This document shows, one piece after another, positions 34,386 to 46,865 of a stretch of DNA of 64,000 bases. Source of the DNA: Adenophora triphylla var. japonica (Eukaryota; Streptophyta; Magnoliopsida; Asterales; Campanulaceae). A program made the translations under genes and the position numbers. Every line of letters starts with the position of its first letter. The stretch's first letter is position 1. Below the pieces are notes generated by a model, which worked only from the letters and a program-made list of their open reading frames with translations, was not told the origin of the DNA and did no database searches. The stretch covers positions 62,001-126,000 of the forward strand of contig JAFEMH010002572.1 in the NCBI GenBank assembly GCA_022495995.1, read 5' to 3'.

Positions 34386-37300
34386 TCTCCCCCAGGGTGA
34401 GAAAGAGTCGTCCTCGAATCAACGGGGTCTTCATCAGAAGTATGGTCACCTTGGTAAGGGATTAAATGGCGTACGTTGAAGACATCCGAAGTACGAAGAT
34501 GGCTCGGTAAAGCGAGTCGATAGGCATTTGGATTGATTCGCTCGATCACTTCTACTGGACCGATCTTACGTGCTGCTAACTTGTTGTACTCATGAGCTGG
34601 ATATCGGTCTTTGGTCAAGATTGCCCACACGTAGTCACCAACTTCGAATTGTACTTCTCGTCGGCGTTTGTCAGCATGTGTCTTGTAGGCTGTGGTGGCG
34701 GACAAAAGCTTCGAATGGACCATTTGATGGATGCGCTGTAGGTCCGTGACAAATTCGGATGCAGTTCCATGAGGACGTACACCATCAGGGAGAGGAATCA
34801 AGTTTAGTGGACCGCGAGGGATGAGGCCATAGATTACCTCAAAAGGACAGTAACCCGTGGACATTGGCTGTATTTGTTGTGGGCGAATTCAGCCTGGGGT
34901 AATCTGATATCCCATCCTTTCACGTGTTCACCTACCGGGGCTCGCAGAAGAGTACCCGGAGCGGTTTACGACTTCCGTTTGGCCATCGGTTTGGGGATGG
35001 TATCTTTGAGCTGAAGTTCAAGGTTGTATTAACCATTCGCCGAAGGCTTCGCGAAAGTGGCTTAAGAAGCGAGTATCCCGATCAGAGACTATAGTGGACG
35101 GGAGTCCATGCAACCGATAAATATTATGAAAGTACAGTTGAGCCACCGCTGTTGCATCTGTGGTTTTTTTGCAGGCTACAAAGTGTGCCATTTTAGAGAA
35201 GCGGTCCACTATCACGAAAATTGAGTCAAAGCCACGGCTGGGTTCGCGGAAGACCCGATGCGAAATCCATGCTTATATCTGTCCAAGGTTGCGTTGGTAT
35301 TGGGCGAGGTAAGTACAGGCCAGCGGCGGTGGCATTTCCCTTCGCTAAGTGACAAACCCGGCAGCGGTTGACATAGCGATTAACGTCGCGACGTAAGGAC
35401 GGCCAATAATAGGAATTGGAGATCATGCGAAATGTTCGTTCTGTCAGGGTGACCCATACCATGTTGCTCTTGAATGATTTTTAAGCGATCGCTTTCAGGG
35501 ATACACATTTGTAACTCCACGAAAGAGATAACCATCGTCTAAGAAGAATTCCGAGCGAGCACACGAGTTGATTTCGGTGAGGACATTTGAAAAATGGGTC
35601 TGTTGCATACAGCGATCTCACAAAATCAAAACCCGGAACCTGAATCCGCATTTCTGCGAGAAGGGAGTGTCGACGGCTTAACGCGTCCGCCACGTGATTA
35701 GTAAGCCCAGATTTATGTTTGATTACGAATGTGAACTGCTGCAAGTAGGCGTGCCAAGTCGCATGTCTTGAAGAAATTTTGTCTTGGTTGCCAGTATGTC
35801 GAAGAGCGTCATGGTCCGTAAATAAAACGAACTCTCGGTGAAAAAGGTAGTGCCGCCAATGTCGAACTGCTTGGACAACAGCATACAGTTCGAGATCATA
35901 TGTGCTGAACCGGGTCTTTAGGCCATGAAGTTTCTCGCTGAAAAATGCAATTGGCCGTGTTGCACGACCGAGGATCGCACCGATTCCCGTTTTTGAAGCA
36001 TCGCAGTGTAGTTCAAATGGACTTGCAAAATGCGGGAGGACCAAAATAGAGTGAAGTTAGCGCTGTTTAATTTCTTCAAAGGCGTGAATTCTTTGCTTGT
36101 CCATATGAATTTGGTGCCATGCATGCAATCTGTCAAGGGTGCCATGATGCTACTGAAGTGGGGAATAAATCTTCTATAGAATGAAGCCAGCCCATGGAAG
36201 CTTCGAACATCGGTGATCGATCGAGGAGGTGGCCAATTCGAGATGACTTCCACCTTGGCAGGGTCAACAGCAAGGCCATTTCGGGACACAACGTACCCCA
36301 AAAATTGAACACTTGGGGCACAGAATTTGCATTTGGGCAGTGTCGCATAAAATTTTTCGTTGCGGAGAACTTGAAGGACCTCCCGCGAGATCTTTGCAAA
36401 TGCATATCAAGTGAAGGACTATAAATTAAGATATCGTCAAAATATACGACGACAAACTTACCGATGAAGGGTCGTAAAGTTTGATTCATGACTCGCATGA
36501 AAGTACTCGGGGCGTTAGAGAGGCCAAACAGCATCACGAGCCATTCAAAAAGACCTTCACGTGTCTTAAAGGCTGTTTTTCATTCATCGCCCGGACGAAC
36601 CCGAATCTGGTGGTACCCACTTTTCAAATCAAGTTTGGTGAAGTAAATTGCGCCATGCGGTGGTCCAACAAATCATCTAGACGCGGAAAGGGGAAACGGT
36701 ATCGCACAGTTATTTTATTGATTGCGCGGCTATCTACACACATTCGCCACGAACTGTCTTTTTTTGGTGTTAATAGAGCTGGCACAGCACACGGGCTAAG
36801 GCTCTCGAGCATGGCCACGAGAAAGCAATTCTTCAACTTGTCGGCGTAACTCTTCATGTTCCGTAGGACTCATTCGGTAGTGCGGACGATTTGGCAACGC
36901 AGCTCCTGGGATCAAGTCTATATGATGTTGGATATCACGTAAAGGGGGCAAACCATTTGGAAGATCATCTGGAAACACATCAGAAAACTCTGCTAATAAG
37001 GCTTGCCCTGTTGATGGAACACTTTTCGAGTTCACCGTTGGTTTTGTGAAGAGCAAATAAACAATTCTGCTTGATCATTCTTTGTGGCAAACATAGAATG
37101 AGAGAGTAATGTAACACTTGTGGTTGGTGTAGATGAAAGATGATCTGGACTTGGTAGTAGCACTATTTTTTTTCCCCGGAATATGAATGAGTAAGTATTG
37201 GTACGACCATCATGAAATGAAGACCGGTCGAATTGCCACGGGCGTCCTAGTAGAAGGTGGCACGCGTCCATGGGTACTACATCACATAAAATGTCATCGG

Positions 37301-38612
37301 TGTAAGTGGACCCGATTGAGAAAGTGACCAAAACTTGCCGTGAAACCATTAAATCTGTTCCGCGATTTAGCCATGCCAGTTTATACGGCCGTGGGTGAGC
37401 CTCTGTGGTCAACCCCATTTTGTTTACCGCTGTTTCTGAGATCACATTTTCGCAACTTCCTGAATCAATAATGAAACGACATACCTTCCCGTTAATTGTG
37501 CAGGTAGACTGAAAGACTGTAGTGCGCTGTTTATCGTCCTCTGAAGAGCGAGGACTGAGAAACGTTCGGCGTAGCATCAATAATGGACCTTGATCCCCCT
37601 CCAAGTATTCTGTTTCATCATAAGTGGGTAACAGATCTGTGGATTCGACATCTAAAGCGTCCTGATCGAATGATGCGAGGACTCGGTTTGGTGGGCTTCG
37701 ACATTCGGATTGTCGGTGGCCAGGCAAGCCGCAGTTGAAGCAGCGAAAAGATGGACCTGGATGCCCTATAGAGGACTGGCATGTTTGATGTTGGTGAGGA
37801 GCTGAAGCTGAAGTGCCGGATTGGGTAGGATGGATGGACGTTCCCACTGGTGGTCGTGTGGGAGAAATTGCAGATGCTGGAGGTAATTGTGGTGCTGAGA
37901 AGACGCGACGCGCGTGTTGTTTTTCGGCTTGGATTGCTCGCTGATGTGCTTGAAGCGTGAATGGGTCGAACATATTTAGGACATCCTGTAGGGGAAGGCG
38001 AAGGCCTCCAATATAACGTGAAACCAACTGTGTAGGGGTTTCATGCAAGTTAACGCGAGCTAACAACTGGTAAAATTCCTTTATATATTCGTCCACCGAT
38101 TTTTGGCCCTGGCGTAGGTTTTGGAAACGTTGATAGAGGTCTCGTTCATAATTGAACGGGAGAAATGCCGCTTCCATATTTTTCCTGAATTTTGCCCATG
38201 TACTGATTTTGCTCTTTCCTTGGCGAATGCGCAAGCCTTTTAGTTGCTGCCACCAGGCTTGGGCACGTCCGCGCAAACGGGTTGCGACTAGAGGCACTTG
38301 TTGTGATGCTGGAACATCTTTAAAGTCCAGGACTTCCTCCACAGTTGCAAGCCAATCCAGGAAGTCGTCGGGTTGTGTCTCACCCGTAAACTCCGGAAGG
38401 ACAATTCGGAAACCTGCTTCCCAGCGTCTGTCATCAGCGCGGGGCTGTTGAGCCCGGTCAGCAAAAGGATTAACGTCGTCGTCGCTTTCTGTGACTGCTT
38501 CATCGGCCTCTTCTTGGCTTGGTTGATTCTGCATTTCAGCAAGTTGCCGGGTGAGCTGTTCAACCTGTTGCCGTAGTTGTGCTATATCATCACGACGATG
38601 GACGTCGTCCAT
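34325..38612 (-). pseudogene. Element C gag-pol, multiply frameshifted
   Basis: Gag and protease (38612-37032) are open for 526 codons: coiled-coil-like start LRQQVEQLTRQLAEMQ, gag core with AQAWWQQLKG, knuckle CFNCGLPGHRQSEC, protease FIIDSGSCENV. Then RT (YFDDILIYS), RNase H (ELHCDASKTGIGA), integrase zinc region (CRVCHLAKGNA) and core ([17 protein letters not shown]) lie in shifting frames. Breaks include frame changes near 37045, 36815 and 36667, TGA for an expected TGG in RT near 36586, a change near 36410, and damage in integrase between 35020 and 34865. The C-terminal frame (34864-34325) ends inside the LTR with HPGGDDVDHK.. and RWDKRKAT. Confidence 0.92.
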
Positions 38613-38662
38613 GGTGGCGTCGGTGTTGTGTCAATTACGTGGTGGCATTGTTATGGATCGTT

Positions 38663-38677
38663 CAGAATCTGATACCA
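38663..38677 (-). other. Primer binding site of element C
   Basis: The complement reads TGGTATCAGATTCTG just inside the 5' LTR, the initiator-methionine-tRNA type. Confidence 0.85.
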
Positions 38678-38679
38678 AA

Positions 38680-39016
38680 TGATGCACACTCGTGCACGCA
38701 TACAACAAATAATTAACTGGATAATGAAAGATACCGAAGTTGAACCGTTGATTCAATGAATACCCGGTAAAACTTTTGAGAGAGAAAACAATGTCTCAAT
38801 TTCTTATCAAAACTTCTGCCTGTTACAATTGCACTACAAGGCTTATTTATACTTAACTTGGAACATCCCCTCCAAGTCTAGAAATACTAAACTCCTATGA
38901 ATTAATTATTTATTCGGATGAATCTTTTCACAACTTAATTGTGAATAACAAAAGACTAGGTGGCTTTGCGTTTGTCCCAACGATCCAAAAAGGCTAGTGC
39001 CTTATGATCCACATCA
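38680..39016 (-). repeat. 5' LTR of element C
   Basis: 337 bp. The two differences from the other copy are TCTAGGAATA/TCTAGAAATA and GAATCTGTTC/GAATCTTTTC. Confidence 0.93.
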
Positions 39017-39128
39017 ATTTTCGATCATTATTCCTTGAAAAACTTTACTTGGTCCTACTAATACTGTAAGTTATTGGCTCTAATGTACAAATTTCTTTTG
39101 CTTTATTTACTACTTGTATGAATTGCAG

Positions 39129-39253
39129 GCGACATCTTTCATGCAGCACCAAGCATTATCATTCTCAGTGCTCTGTTAGAATAGATGTTAAAAAGTGGTT
39201 AAATGGCTGCGGAATGACATTGGTTTCGATGGGTGGCGCCTCGATTTTCTGAG
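39129..39253 (+). pseudogene. Alpha-amylase remnant, block B: barrel exon
   Basis: AG acceptor and GT donor are kept. The reading starts GDIFHAAP then loses frame; GFDGWRLDF is recognisable near the end. It is the counterpart of 19822-19948 and 44901-45027, with small indels. Confidence 0.8.
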
Positions 39254-41339
39254 GTGAATGTGTTCCAATTAGGTTATGTTACTAGGCATCATGGTTCAGT
39301 TTTATATAAGTTACAACCATTCTTCATTCGTTTATTTCTTTCTAGGTTTCATGTTTCCAGGAGTCAAAGGAACAGGAACACCGTACTTATCTAGTTAGAG
39401 TAACATCCTCAATAAGTGAAGAGGTTAAAATCAATGTCCAATTGTTGTGATAAACATTTTTATGTCACTCTTTATTTTTCCCTTTTTAGTTTATTTTTCA
39501 ACTTAATTGTGGAGGAAGATGAAACTAAGGGTGGGTAGGTTAGGGTTTAAGACACCCACTTACAAATCCAAGCTCGAATTGTGGAGGAAGATGAAACTAA
39601 GGGTGGGCGAGCTAGGGTTTGGAAAGAGAGGGGGGGAGTGGATTTGGGGATTTGGGGTTGGAGCGGCGGATAAAACGATCAAAATGTCTCTTAAAACGTA
39701 AAATCATGCACACCACATGACGTTTCCCTTAAAATTAAACTAACACCCCATCAGTTTTTACATCAATTTGCGACAAATTGTAAATATGGGGAATCGCATC
39801 GACACATACACTTTGGGAAACCAAATTAAAAAAAAAGTGACCAAAACACAAGTAACCAAAGTTAAATTTGCCCTTAATTATATCTAGGTTTCATGTTTCC
39901 AGGAGTTAAGGAATGTAAACACTGTACTTATCTAGTTGGAGTAACCTCCTCTATAAGTGAGGCAGTTAAAATCAATGTCTTATAGTTATGATAAACCTTT
40001 ATATGTCACTCTTTATCTTTCCTTTTTTAGTTTATTTTCAACTTAATTGAGACTAATATGTGAGCAGTGGCGGAGCCAGATTTTTCGGAATGGGGGTCTT
40101 TTCGGAATGGGGGTCAACATCATTTTGGCAAAATGCACTAGTTAAAGTGGGAACTTTTAATCATAGTGTATTTGTTCTTTACAGAAACAGGGTCATATTT
40201 TCATTTATTGCAATAAAACCCCTTGAATTAAGTTGGTACAAAATGCAATATTGTTTATTTTTTTTAAGAAAATCAATAAGGAGTAGCTGACCCCATTGGT
40301 ATTAGGGTGCCGCTGCCCCTAGATGTGAATAGTCTAGCACTATAAGCTCAGAGGACAGAGTTTCCATCTGTACAATCTTGAAAGAGCGAATTCCCGAACT
40401 TCTGTGATTCCTGAGGAGTATTGTGGGAATTGGAATGCATCATGTAAAGTAAGCCTGAATCGCACAAGGTTATGCAGCATCAAGAACTATTAATCAAGAT
40501 ATCACTTATAGTTTTTTCAGGTGCTCCAATGTTTTCTGCCACCGGTAAACACCAAACTGGACCCCATTGCAAATAATTTTCACCTGACATGAAGCCGTAT
40601 CTATTTTCCTAAAGGTTTCTATTGGATATAACCATACTTGGGCCTATTTGTTTTTTTGAAATTTGACTAGCTAGGTTTATGAGCTTCTTAACCTAGACGG
40701 CAACATGTTTCTTTCATTTGTTCCTTGGGGTTTAAATGAATGCTAGTGCTTTGCAAGTCTGTCCACAAAACATGTTTCTTTCATTTGTTCTTATTAATTT
40801 TGTTTGTGTATTTTGAAGATAACATGTCTGTCACTTGTTTATTCTCCTGTTTAATCTCAATGCACTTTTTTATTTTATTTTTTGCTAATTATGTATTCTT
40901 TAACTGCAGTTACCTTTTCCCTGTCATTGTATGAAAAAAACTAGATAAATGACTGATACAATGAAGCTGTTCAATATAGAAAGTGAATTCACCCGTCTCA
41001 GTTTCTCTAACCCTACATGGCATACTAGATTCAGCACTGCATAATGAATATTGGAGGTTGATAGATCCTCAAGGAAAATCAACAGGAGTAGTAATGGTGT
41101 GGTGACCCTCCCTTGATGTTACCTTTTTGGAAAACCATGATAATGCCTCAACTCCCGTCTTAGTTTCTCCTTCCCTCTCTCTATGCGCGTATGTGTGCTG
41201 TGTGAGTTGTTTGCAAAAATAATCCTGCATATTTTAACCACTTTGTGAAGTTCAAAATTTAATACTTGTATCATCAAGTAGGGTAGCTTTATTATGGAAC
41301 CATAAAGGCCATAAATAATGGGCATATATATTCTTTCGG
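39254..41339. other. Intron-like and intergenic DNA of block B
   Basis: No intact gene. Two copies of a GTGGAGGAAGATGAAACTAAG stretch lie near 39510 and 39582 (72-bp direct repeat). A hAT-like repeat lies at 40065-40320. Confidence 0.5.
40065..40320. mobile_element. Possible hAT-like repeat with CAGTGGCGGAGCC end
   Basis: Begins CAGTGGCGGAGCCAG and ends GGTGCCGCTGCCCCT, a loose inverted pair. Flanks TATGTGAG and GATGTGAA could be an eroded 8-bp duplication. Partial copies recur near 43725-43760 and 46685-46860. Confidence 0.45.
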
Positions 41340-41409
41340 GGTCATTGGCCATTTCCAAGAAAGAAGCTCATACAAGGATATGCATACATTTTAACCCATC
41401 CTGGAACGG

Positions 41410-41450
<41 letters not shown>

Positions 41451-41790
41451 TTTTTTTAATTTGGGCGAAGCTTGTTTATAGTAATACTGATGCTTAGCAA
41501 ATCCCCTACCCCTTCTGAATGCACTACAATATTTTACGACTACTTCTACGATTTTGGAACTCACGATGTCATTACAGTTGATTGACGCTAGGAAACGAGG
41601 TGGTATTCAATGCCGGAGTTTGGTGAAGATATATCATGCGAATAGTGATGGGTATGTGGCAAACATCGGACATACATTGATTGTGAAGCTTAGACAGTTA
41701 GATTGGAATCCTTCCAAGGAAATTCATTTGGATGGAAGTCGGCAAAAGTTTATTGATAAAGGACCAGATTATCAGTTGTGTTCAAGATAG
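41340..41790 (+). pseudogene. Alpha-amylase remnant, block B: last two exons
   Basis: Exon 41340-41408 encodes [20 protein letters not shown], the conserved region near the end of the GH13 barrel. A CT microsatellite fills much of the following intron. Exon 41526-41790 encodes TIFYDYFYDFGTHDVIT, then shifts frame by a small deletion and continues LIDARKRGGIQCRS to a stop at 41790. The acceptor of the first exon is damaged. Confidence 0.85.
41412..41458. repeat. CT microsatellite plus T run
   Basis: About 16 CT units followed by about 14 T, inside the amylase intron. Confidence 0.95.
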
Positions 41791-42662
41791 TAATTCAACT
41801 CAATATTAAGAATAGATCCATTTTACCCAAAACACTTAAATGTACTATTTGAATAATCAATTCATTATATACGACGTATCTATTTTGATGGAGCATCAAA
41901 TTTATGTTCATGTGTGTGGTTACAAAGGTTTTTCGGTTGAAGAACGATGGAGTTGTTGAGGCTGGTAAATTTAACTCCTAGGTTGTAACATTTACCGTAT
42001 TATTGATACGGAATGACATTATTACACCATAAATTGGCAAATTCTGAGTCAAGTTTGGGCCTATAAAAGAAACTTAATGTGAAGATTTCTTGATTTTCTC
42101 TTAGTAGATTATTAGATATCAAAAGGAAAAACAAGTGAAACATGTAAATATAATGTTATTTTCAATCATAAATATGTTTTCATTTGAAGTTTGAAGTTTG
42201 CATCAAAATTAACAAAATGACTTTGGTATTATGAATCAACTTGTATTAGTCCGAGTTTGAGTCCAGTGCAGTTTGGCAGCGGGCTGTATCGATGGTCGAG
42301 ATTGCACGCGATTTGAATGGACGGCGAGATTGATGAGCCGAACAATAATGTGTAGAATACCCTTAAAATTAAATGGCCCGCTTTATGAGGACCGCTAAGA
42401 TCGGAACGGGATCGAAAAGTCACATATGATTATGGTTGCTGAACTAATCATTTATTTTTTCTAGCTCAGAACTAATTGTCTTTTAAGATTATGGTTGCTG
42501 AAAAGTTACATATGATATTAATGTCCTGCATAATCCAAAAAAATCGTTGCATATGCACCTTACCATGTCATTCTTGGCAGCTTTTGTGTTCTACTTTAGA
42601 CCAATAATGAATATATGGTTGTCCTACTCTATTTTATTTGTATACCAGATCTATATGTAACA
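41791..42662. other. Intergenic DNA between amylase blocks B and C
   Basis: No gene seen. Homology with the DNA downstream of the NAC genes resumes near 42485 (GATTATGGTTGCTGAAAA). Confidence 0.5.
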
Positions 42663-43675
42663 AATCTCTACATTTTGAACTCAGCTTATGGATCCGAGGA
42701 AAACTGTATAGAGGAAATGCATATTCAAGATCTTAAGGTATGTTCCACATTGAAGGTCAAAATCACAGGTCATGTTTATATCTTCTGATGTCGTTCTTTT
42801 TATTATTCACAAGATATCTTAAAATAAGGCTCCTTGGGTTCTTAATGACTAGAATGTGTATGTCAAGTACTCTGGTTTTTTTACTTCAAAGAAACTGACC
42901 AGAGGAAAAAAAGGATTTATGAATTTACCATTATCTTTGAAACTTACTAGAGTTATTATAAAAGATAAACCAGCAACAGAAGGATCATGCGTTTAAGATA
43001 AATGTTTATTAATGAGCATGCTGTTAGCGGTTTTGATGTTCTCTGGGGTTTTAAGAATCGCTTGATACTACCCTCTTGCAGGTTTGTTTGCACTACAACG
43101 ATATACTTGTGGCCAGGTGCATTTGTCTAGTAAATTTTATATAAGTGGTTGATGAAAAGTATATTTTAAAGATTCCATTAAGTTTGGGATTTGTAGATCA
43201 TATCTGCATCTTAATGGAATGTGGCTGGTGTGACCTCCAAGAAGTGTCCCTTGGAGGTTCACATCTGCATCTGGCGATTCCACCATCTTTTCATTGGAAG
43301 TAGGAATACAATCTCCGTCATATTGAAATAGGAATAACTAGAGATGGAACAGAGGCATTTAACTCATGAGACATGCCTAGTTTGCTTTCCATCTTGGTAG
43401 TTTCCACCCAATATGGCTTCTGTCCGTCGAGGATTCAAGGAAGTATGTAAGAATTAATTCCTCTGGGCAATGCAATTCTGCTTCTCGCGTTGAGTTACAT
43501 AATTGAGGGTTTGGAGAACTGTCAATAATTATCTTTGCAGACCTTGACCAATTTGTAGCATATTTTAGGTGATAGGAATATCCTTCCTAACTATAGAGTC
43601 CAAATGGAGCATGGGGACCTGAAGCAATTGTTTGTGATGATCCAAATTTTCACTGCCGTGGAAATCCTACGAGTA
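42663..43675 (+). pseudogene. Alpha-amylase remnant, block C, first part
   Basis: 42663-42737 encodes NLYILNSAYGSEEN followed by a GT donor, the amylase exon containing the LNSAYG motif. 43606-43675 encodes GAWGPEAIVCDDPNFHCRGNP before a GT, the best-kept copy of that exon. The DNA between is intron-like and homologous to 18100-19300 and 32400-33650. There is no NAC gene upstream of this block. Confidence 0.8.
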
Positions 43676-44295
43676 GTAATATACCACATTACCACTAGTA
43701 TTTTTATTTTATTTTTAAGATAATTAAATGGGGGTAGCTGACCCCATTTGTACAAGGGTGCCGCCGCCTTTGGATATGAGTAGTCTAGCACTACTAGCTC
43801 AGAAGACACAGTTTCCAGCTCTACAATCTTGAAAAGTGAATCCCCAAATTTTTAAACAATCAAGGTAACTAATGTACTTGACTTTAGATCCACAATCTGT
43901 ACTTGTACACATTACTTGCTCGAGTTCTCCAATATTTAAGTGACATCTAGCTATTTCCCTCGACCCATCCAAATGAAAGCGCCCATACTTGCATTTATAT
44001 ATATTTTTTTCATTTAATTCTGCTTTGTATATATGGTTGGAGATAAAAGCTTAGTGAAATTAGTGTGGCATAAAGAAGAAGGTATCATGGGTTTTTGGAC
44101 CAAAATATGTTTGACAAAAACTATTCAACAATCTAATCATATTTACGGTACTATACTAATCAAGAGTTGTCATAAATAATGATGAATGATGTATGATCAT
44201 GTCTATTTGGAAATTTGACATCCTTCTTAACTATAGTCTAAATGGAGTGAAGCTTGCTTGGGAACCTGAAGCAATTGTTTGTAATCATTTTTGGT
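43676..44295. other. Rearranged intron-like DNA
   Basis: About 43725-43830 matches DNA near 40290-40390, which in block B lies after the barrel exon; then A-type DNA (as 19230-19380) resumes near 44130. The order shows a rearrangement rather than a simple tandem copy. Confidence 0.5.
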
Positions 44296-45027
44296 GGGAA
44301 GCTTGCATGGGGACCTGAAGCAATTGTTTGTGATGGTCCAAATTTCCTGTGCCGTGGAATTCTTCGAGTGGTATAATATTGTATCTTCTTACATGTAGAT
44401 TAGGTCACCTGTATGCATTTACACCATTCCAGAAGATCATATATACGGAGACGGGTTTTAACTCCATTTTATTAGGCCGCTGACTTGTAGGTGCACTTTC
44501 CCCTGAAATGTAATGGAATCAAGAAGTTCATTTTCTTATTGCTTTTCTGTGTTTATTAAGTGGTAATGTTTCATCTGAATTTTTTTTTTTCTAAATATGC
44601 TAATCTATGACTTGTTTTCCACATGAATATCTGATATATTGATTCCTCGTATAGCTGTTAATGCACAAGAATTCAGCTTTTATCCACATACACTACACTT
44701 GTGAAATCTCCCGTTCAATAGTCTCCCTTCCTACTCTTGGTTTACTGCTTCTCAAAATACAACTATTTCTTTTTTTACCTAAATAAGCCATAAAGCCTTT
44801 TTGATTATTCCTCAAGAAACGTTACTTGGTCTTACTAACACAGTAAATTGTTGGTTCTAATGCAAAATTTCTCTTGCTTATTTACTACTATGAATTGCCG
44901 GCGACATCTTTTTTGCAGCACGAAATGTTGATCATTCTCAGGACTTTGTAAGAAGAGATGTTAAAAAGTGGTTAAACTGGCTGTGGAATGACATTGGTTT
45001 CAACTGGTGGCACCTAGATTTTGTGAG
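44296..45027 (+). pseudogene. Alpha-amylase remnant, block C, second copy of two exons
   Basis: 44296-44370 encodes GKLAWGPEAIVCDGPNF with a GT donor. 44901-45027 encodes NVDHSQDFVRRDVKKW and WHLDF; the acceptor reads CCG instead of CAG and the arginine of WRLDF is His. It is very like 19387-19948 in order and intron, so it shares recent ancestry with block A. Confidence 0.83.
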
Positions 45028-45064
45028 GTGAAAGTGTTCTTATTGGGTTATGTTACAAGGCATC

Positions 45065-45792
45065 TGTTGACACTTGAACTTGAAATTCCCTTGCAGTCTG
45101 GTCTGCAAACTCAAACCCCTGATCAAGAAACTCCTTTGAATTAATCTGCGAGTTTGCTGCACTGCTGATGTAATTTTGCTGCTGAAGAATGCCTGCAAAT
45201 TTCTGTTCTGAACTTGCTGTTTGCACTGAAGCTGCACAGAAATTTCTGCACTGAAACTTCACAGAAATCGCTGCTCTAAAACTACTCAAAACTGCCTTGC
45301 TGCCTTCTGAATTTAAGGTTGCTGCCACTTGCTGCGAATCTGGTATGTAAATTTGTTGCAATCGGTGTATTTATTTGCTGAAATGCTTGCTGAAAAATTG
45401 AACCACACATGCTCCAAAGGCAAGTAATAAATACACTTTCCTTACGATGAAATTCACACTCTATCCGGTGCATAAGGTTGCTGCGAATTAGCCTTTAGGA
45501 TACAATAGAGCCCTGTTTTTCACAGTATGGCGTTTGTAGTTTGCACTCCTGAAAACGCCCTTGTACCTTGAGTATGTAATCAAGCCTTTTGAGTTAACTG
45601 GAGATTGTATTTGACCAAGTACAATCTCTAGAATAGAAGTAGTTACATTCAAATCAAACTGCCTGTTAACTGTTTTTCCAACAGTCACCAACTAGATTTC
45701 TGTTTTAAACCTTTGTTTTTTGAAAAAATACTCCACCAGATTTCTGTCTTAAAACCACTTTATTGTACGAGTATTTTTTTTATACTCCAACA
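45065..45792 (-). repeat. Solo LTR
   Basis: 728 bp starting TGTTGACACTTG and ending ATACTCCAACA, flanked by the 5-bp duplication GCATC (45060-45064; 45793-45797). The empty site is present in block B near 39285 (AGGCATCATGG). The minus orientation is preferred because that strand begins TGTTGGAGTAT. No internal region remains. A truncated copy of the same insertion lies at 26166-26378. Confidence 0.88.
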
Positions 45793-45986
45793 GCATCATG
45801 AATCATTTTATATCAGTTATAAGCATACTTCATTCGTTTAATTTTCTCTAGATTCATGTTTTCAGATCCAAGGAACAGGAACACCATACTTATCTAGCCG
45901 GAGTAACCTCTATTATAAATTTATAAGTGAGGCAGTTAAAATAAATGTCTAATAGTCGTATTAAACCTTTTAATGTCAATCTTTAT

Positions 45987-46636
45987 TGTTGGGGTATCAA
46001 CCCAAGTCCCACATCGGCAATTGAAAGAAGAGTTATCTAGTATAAAAAGGTGTCCACCCACTTCATTAGTATGAGGCCTTTTGGGAGTTGACCCAAGAGC
46101 AAATCCATGCGGGCTGGGCCCGAAGCGGACAATATCATACTAATTTGGAGTGGTGGGGATGGTCGCGGTCCCAACAATTGGTATCAGAGCCGTGGTTAGC
46201 GGATGGGCGCGACGTAGTGGACCGTGTGTGGATGATGTGGAATTTCCTCTAGTGGTGTGACCTCGCGTAGTGGACCGTGTGTGGATGATGTGGAATTTCC
46301 TCTAGTGGTGTGACCTCGCGAATGGAGTACTGTGTGTGCCTTGTGTCGAAAGTCTTCTTGATATTGTTGATAAATCAGGCGGCGTGTCCCGCAAGTGGTG
46401 AATAGCGGCGGTACAAGTTTCGCTAGAGGTGGTCCTTGGTTTGAGGGGAGGATTGTTGGGGTATCAACCCAAGTCCCACATTGGCAATTGAAAGAAGAGT
46501 TGTCTAGTATAAAAAGGTGTCCACCCACTTCATTAGTATGAGGCCTTTTGGGAGTTGACCCAAGAGCAAATCCGTGCGGGCTGGGCCCATAATATCATAC
46601 TAATGTGGAGTGGTGGGGATGGTCGCGGTCCCAACA
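45987..46636 (+). mobile_element. TRIM (miniature LTR retrotransposon)
   Basis: 650 bp. LTRs 45987-46176 (190 bp) and 46454-46636 (183 bp) begin TGTTGGGGTATCAACCC and end GGTCCCAACA. A primer site TGGTATCAGAGCC is at 46179, and a purine tract GAGGGGAGGATT precedes the 3' LTR. The 5-bp duplication TTTAT flanks it (45982-45986; 46637-46641). No coding capacity. The interior has two tandem copies of a roughly 54-bp unit starting GTAGTGGACCGTGTGTGG at about 46214 and 46268. Confidence 0.93.
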
Positions 46637-46865
46637 TTTATCTTTCCCTTTCTAGTTTATTTTCAGCTTAATTGAGATAAGTGTATGAGCAGTGTGCACT
46701 AGTTAAAGGGGGAAAATTTAATCTTGGTACAAAAACATGGTCAAGTTTTCATTTATTGCTCTAAAAGCTCTTGGTTCAAAAATATTTGGCACTTATTGGA
46801 CTAGATTTTGTTTGTAAGAATTAAATGGGGGTAGCTGACCCCTTTGGTATAAGGGTGTACCATCC

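Larger units (their letters stand above)
34049..39016 (-). mobile_element. Short-LTR Ty3 chromovirus-like retrotransposon C
   Basis: 4,968 bp with 337-bp LTRs (34049-34385 and 38680-39016) that differ at only two positions I could find. The duplication ATTTT lies at 34044-34048 and 39017-39021. Gag-pol runs on the minus strand. Short LTRs and gag style suggest a Reina- or CRM-like chromovirus; this is inference. It interrupts the amylase remnant of the second block. Confidence 0.95.

Noticed and set aside
46141..46176. GGTCGCGGTCCC in the TRIM LTR as another GCGGTCGC palindrome
   Set aside because: The arms are not complementary and the core differs.
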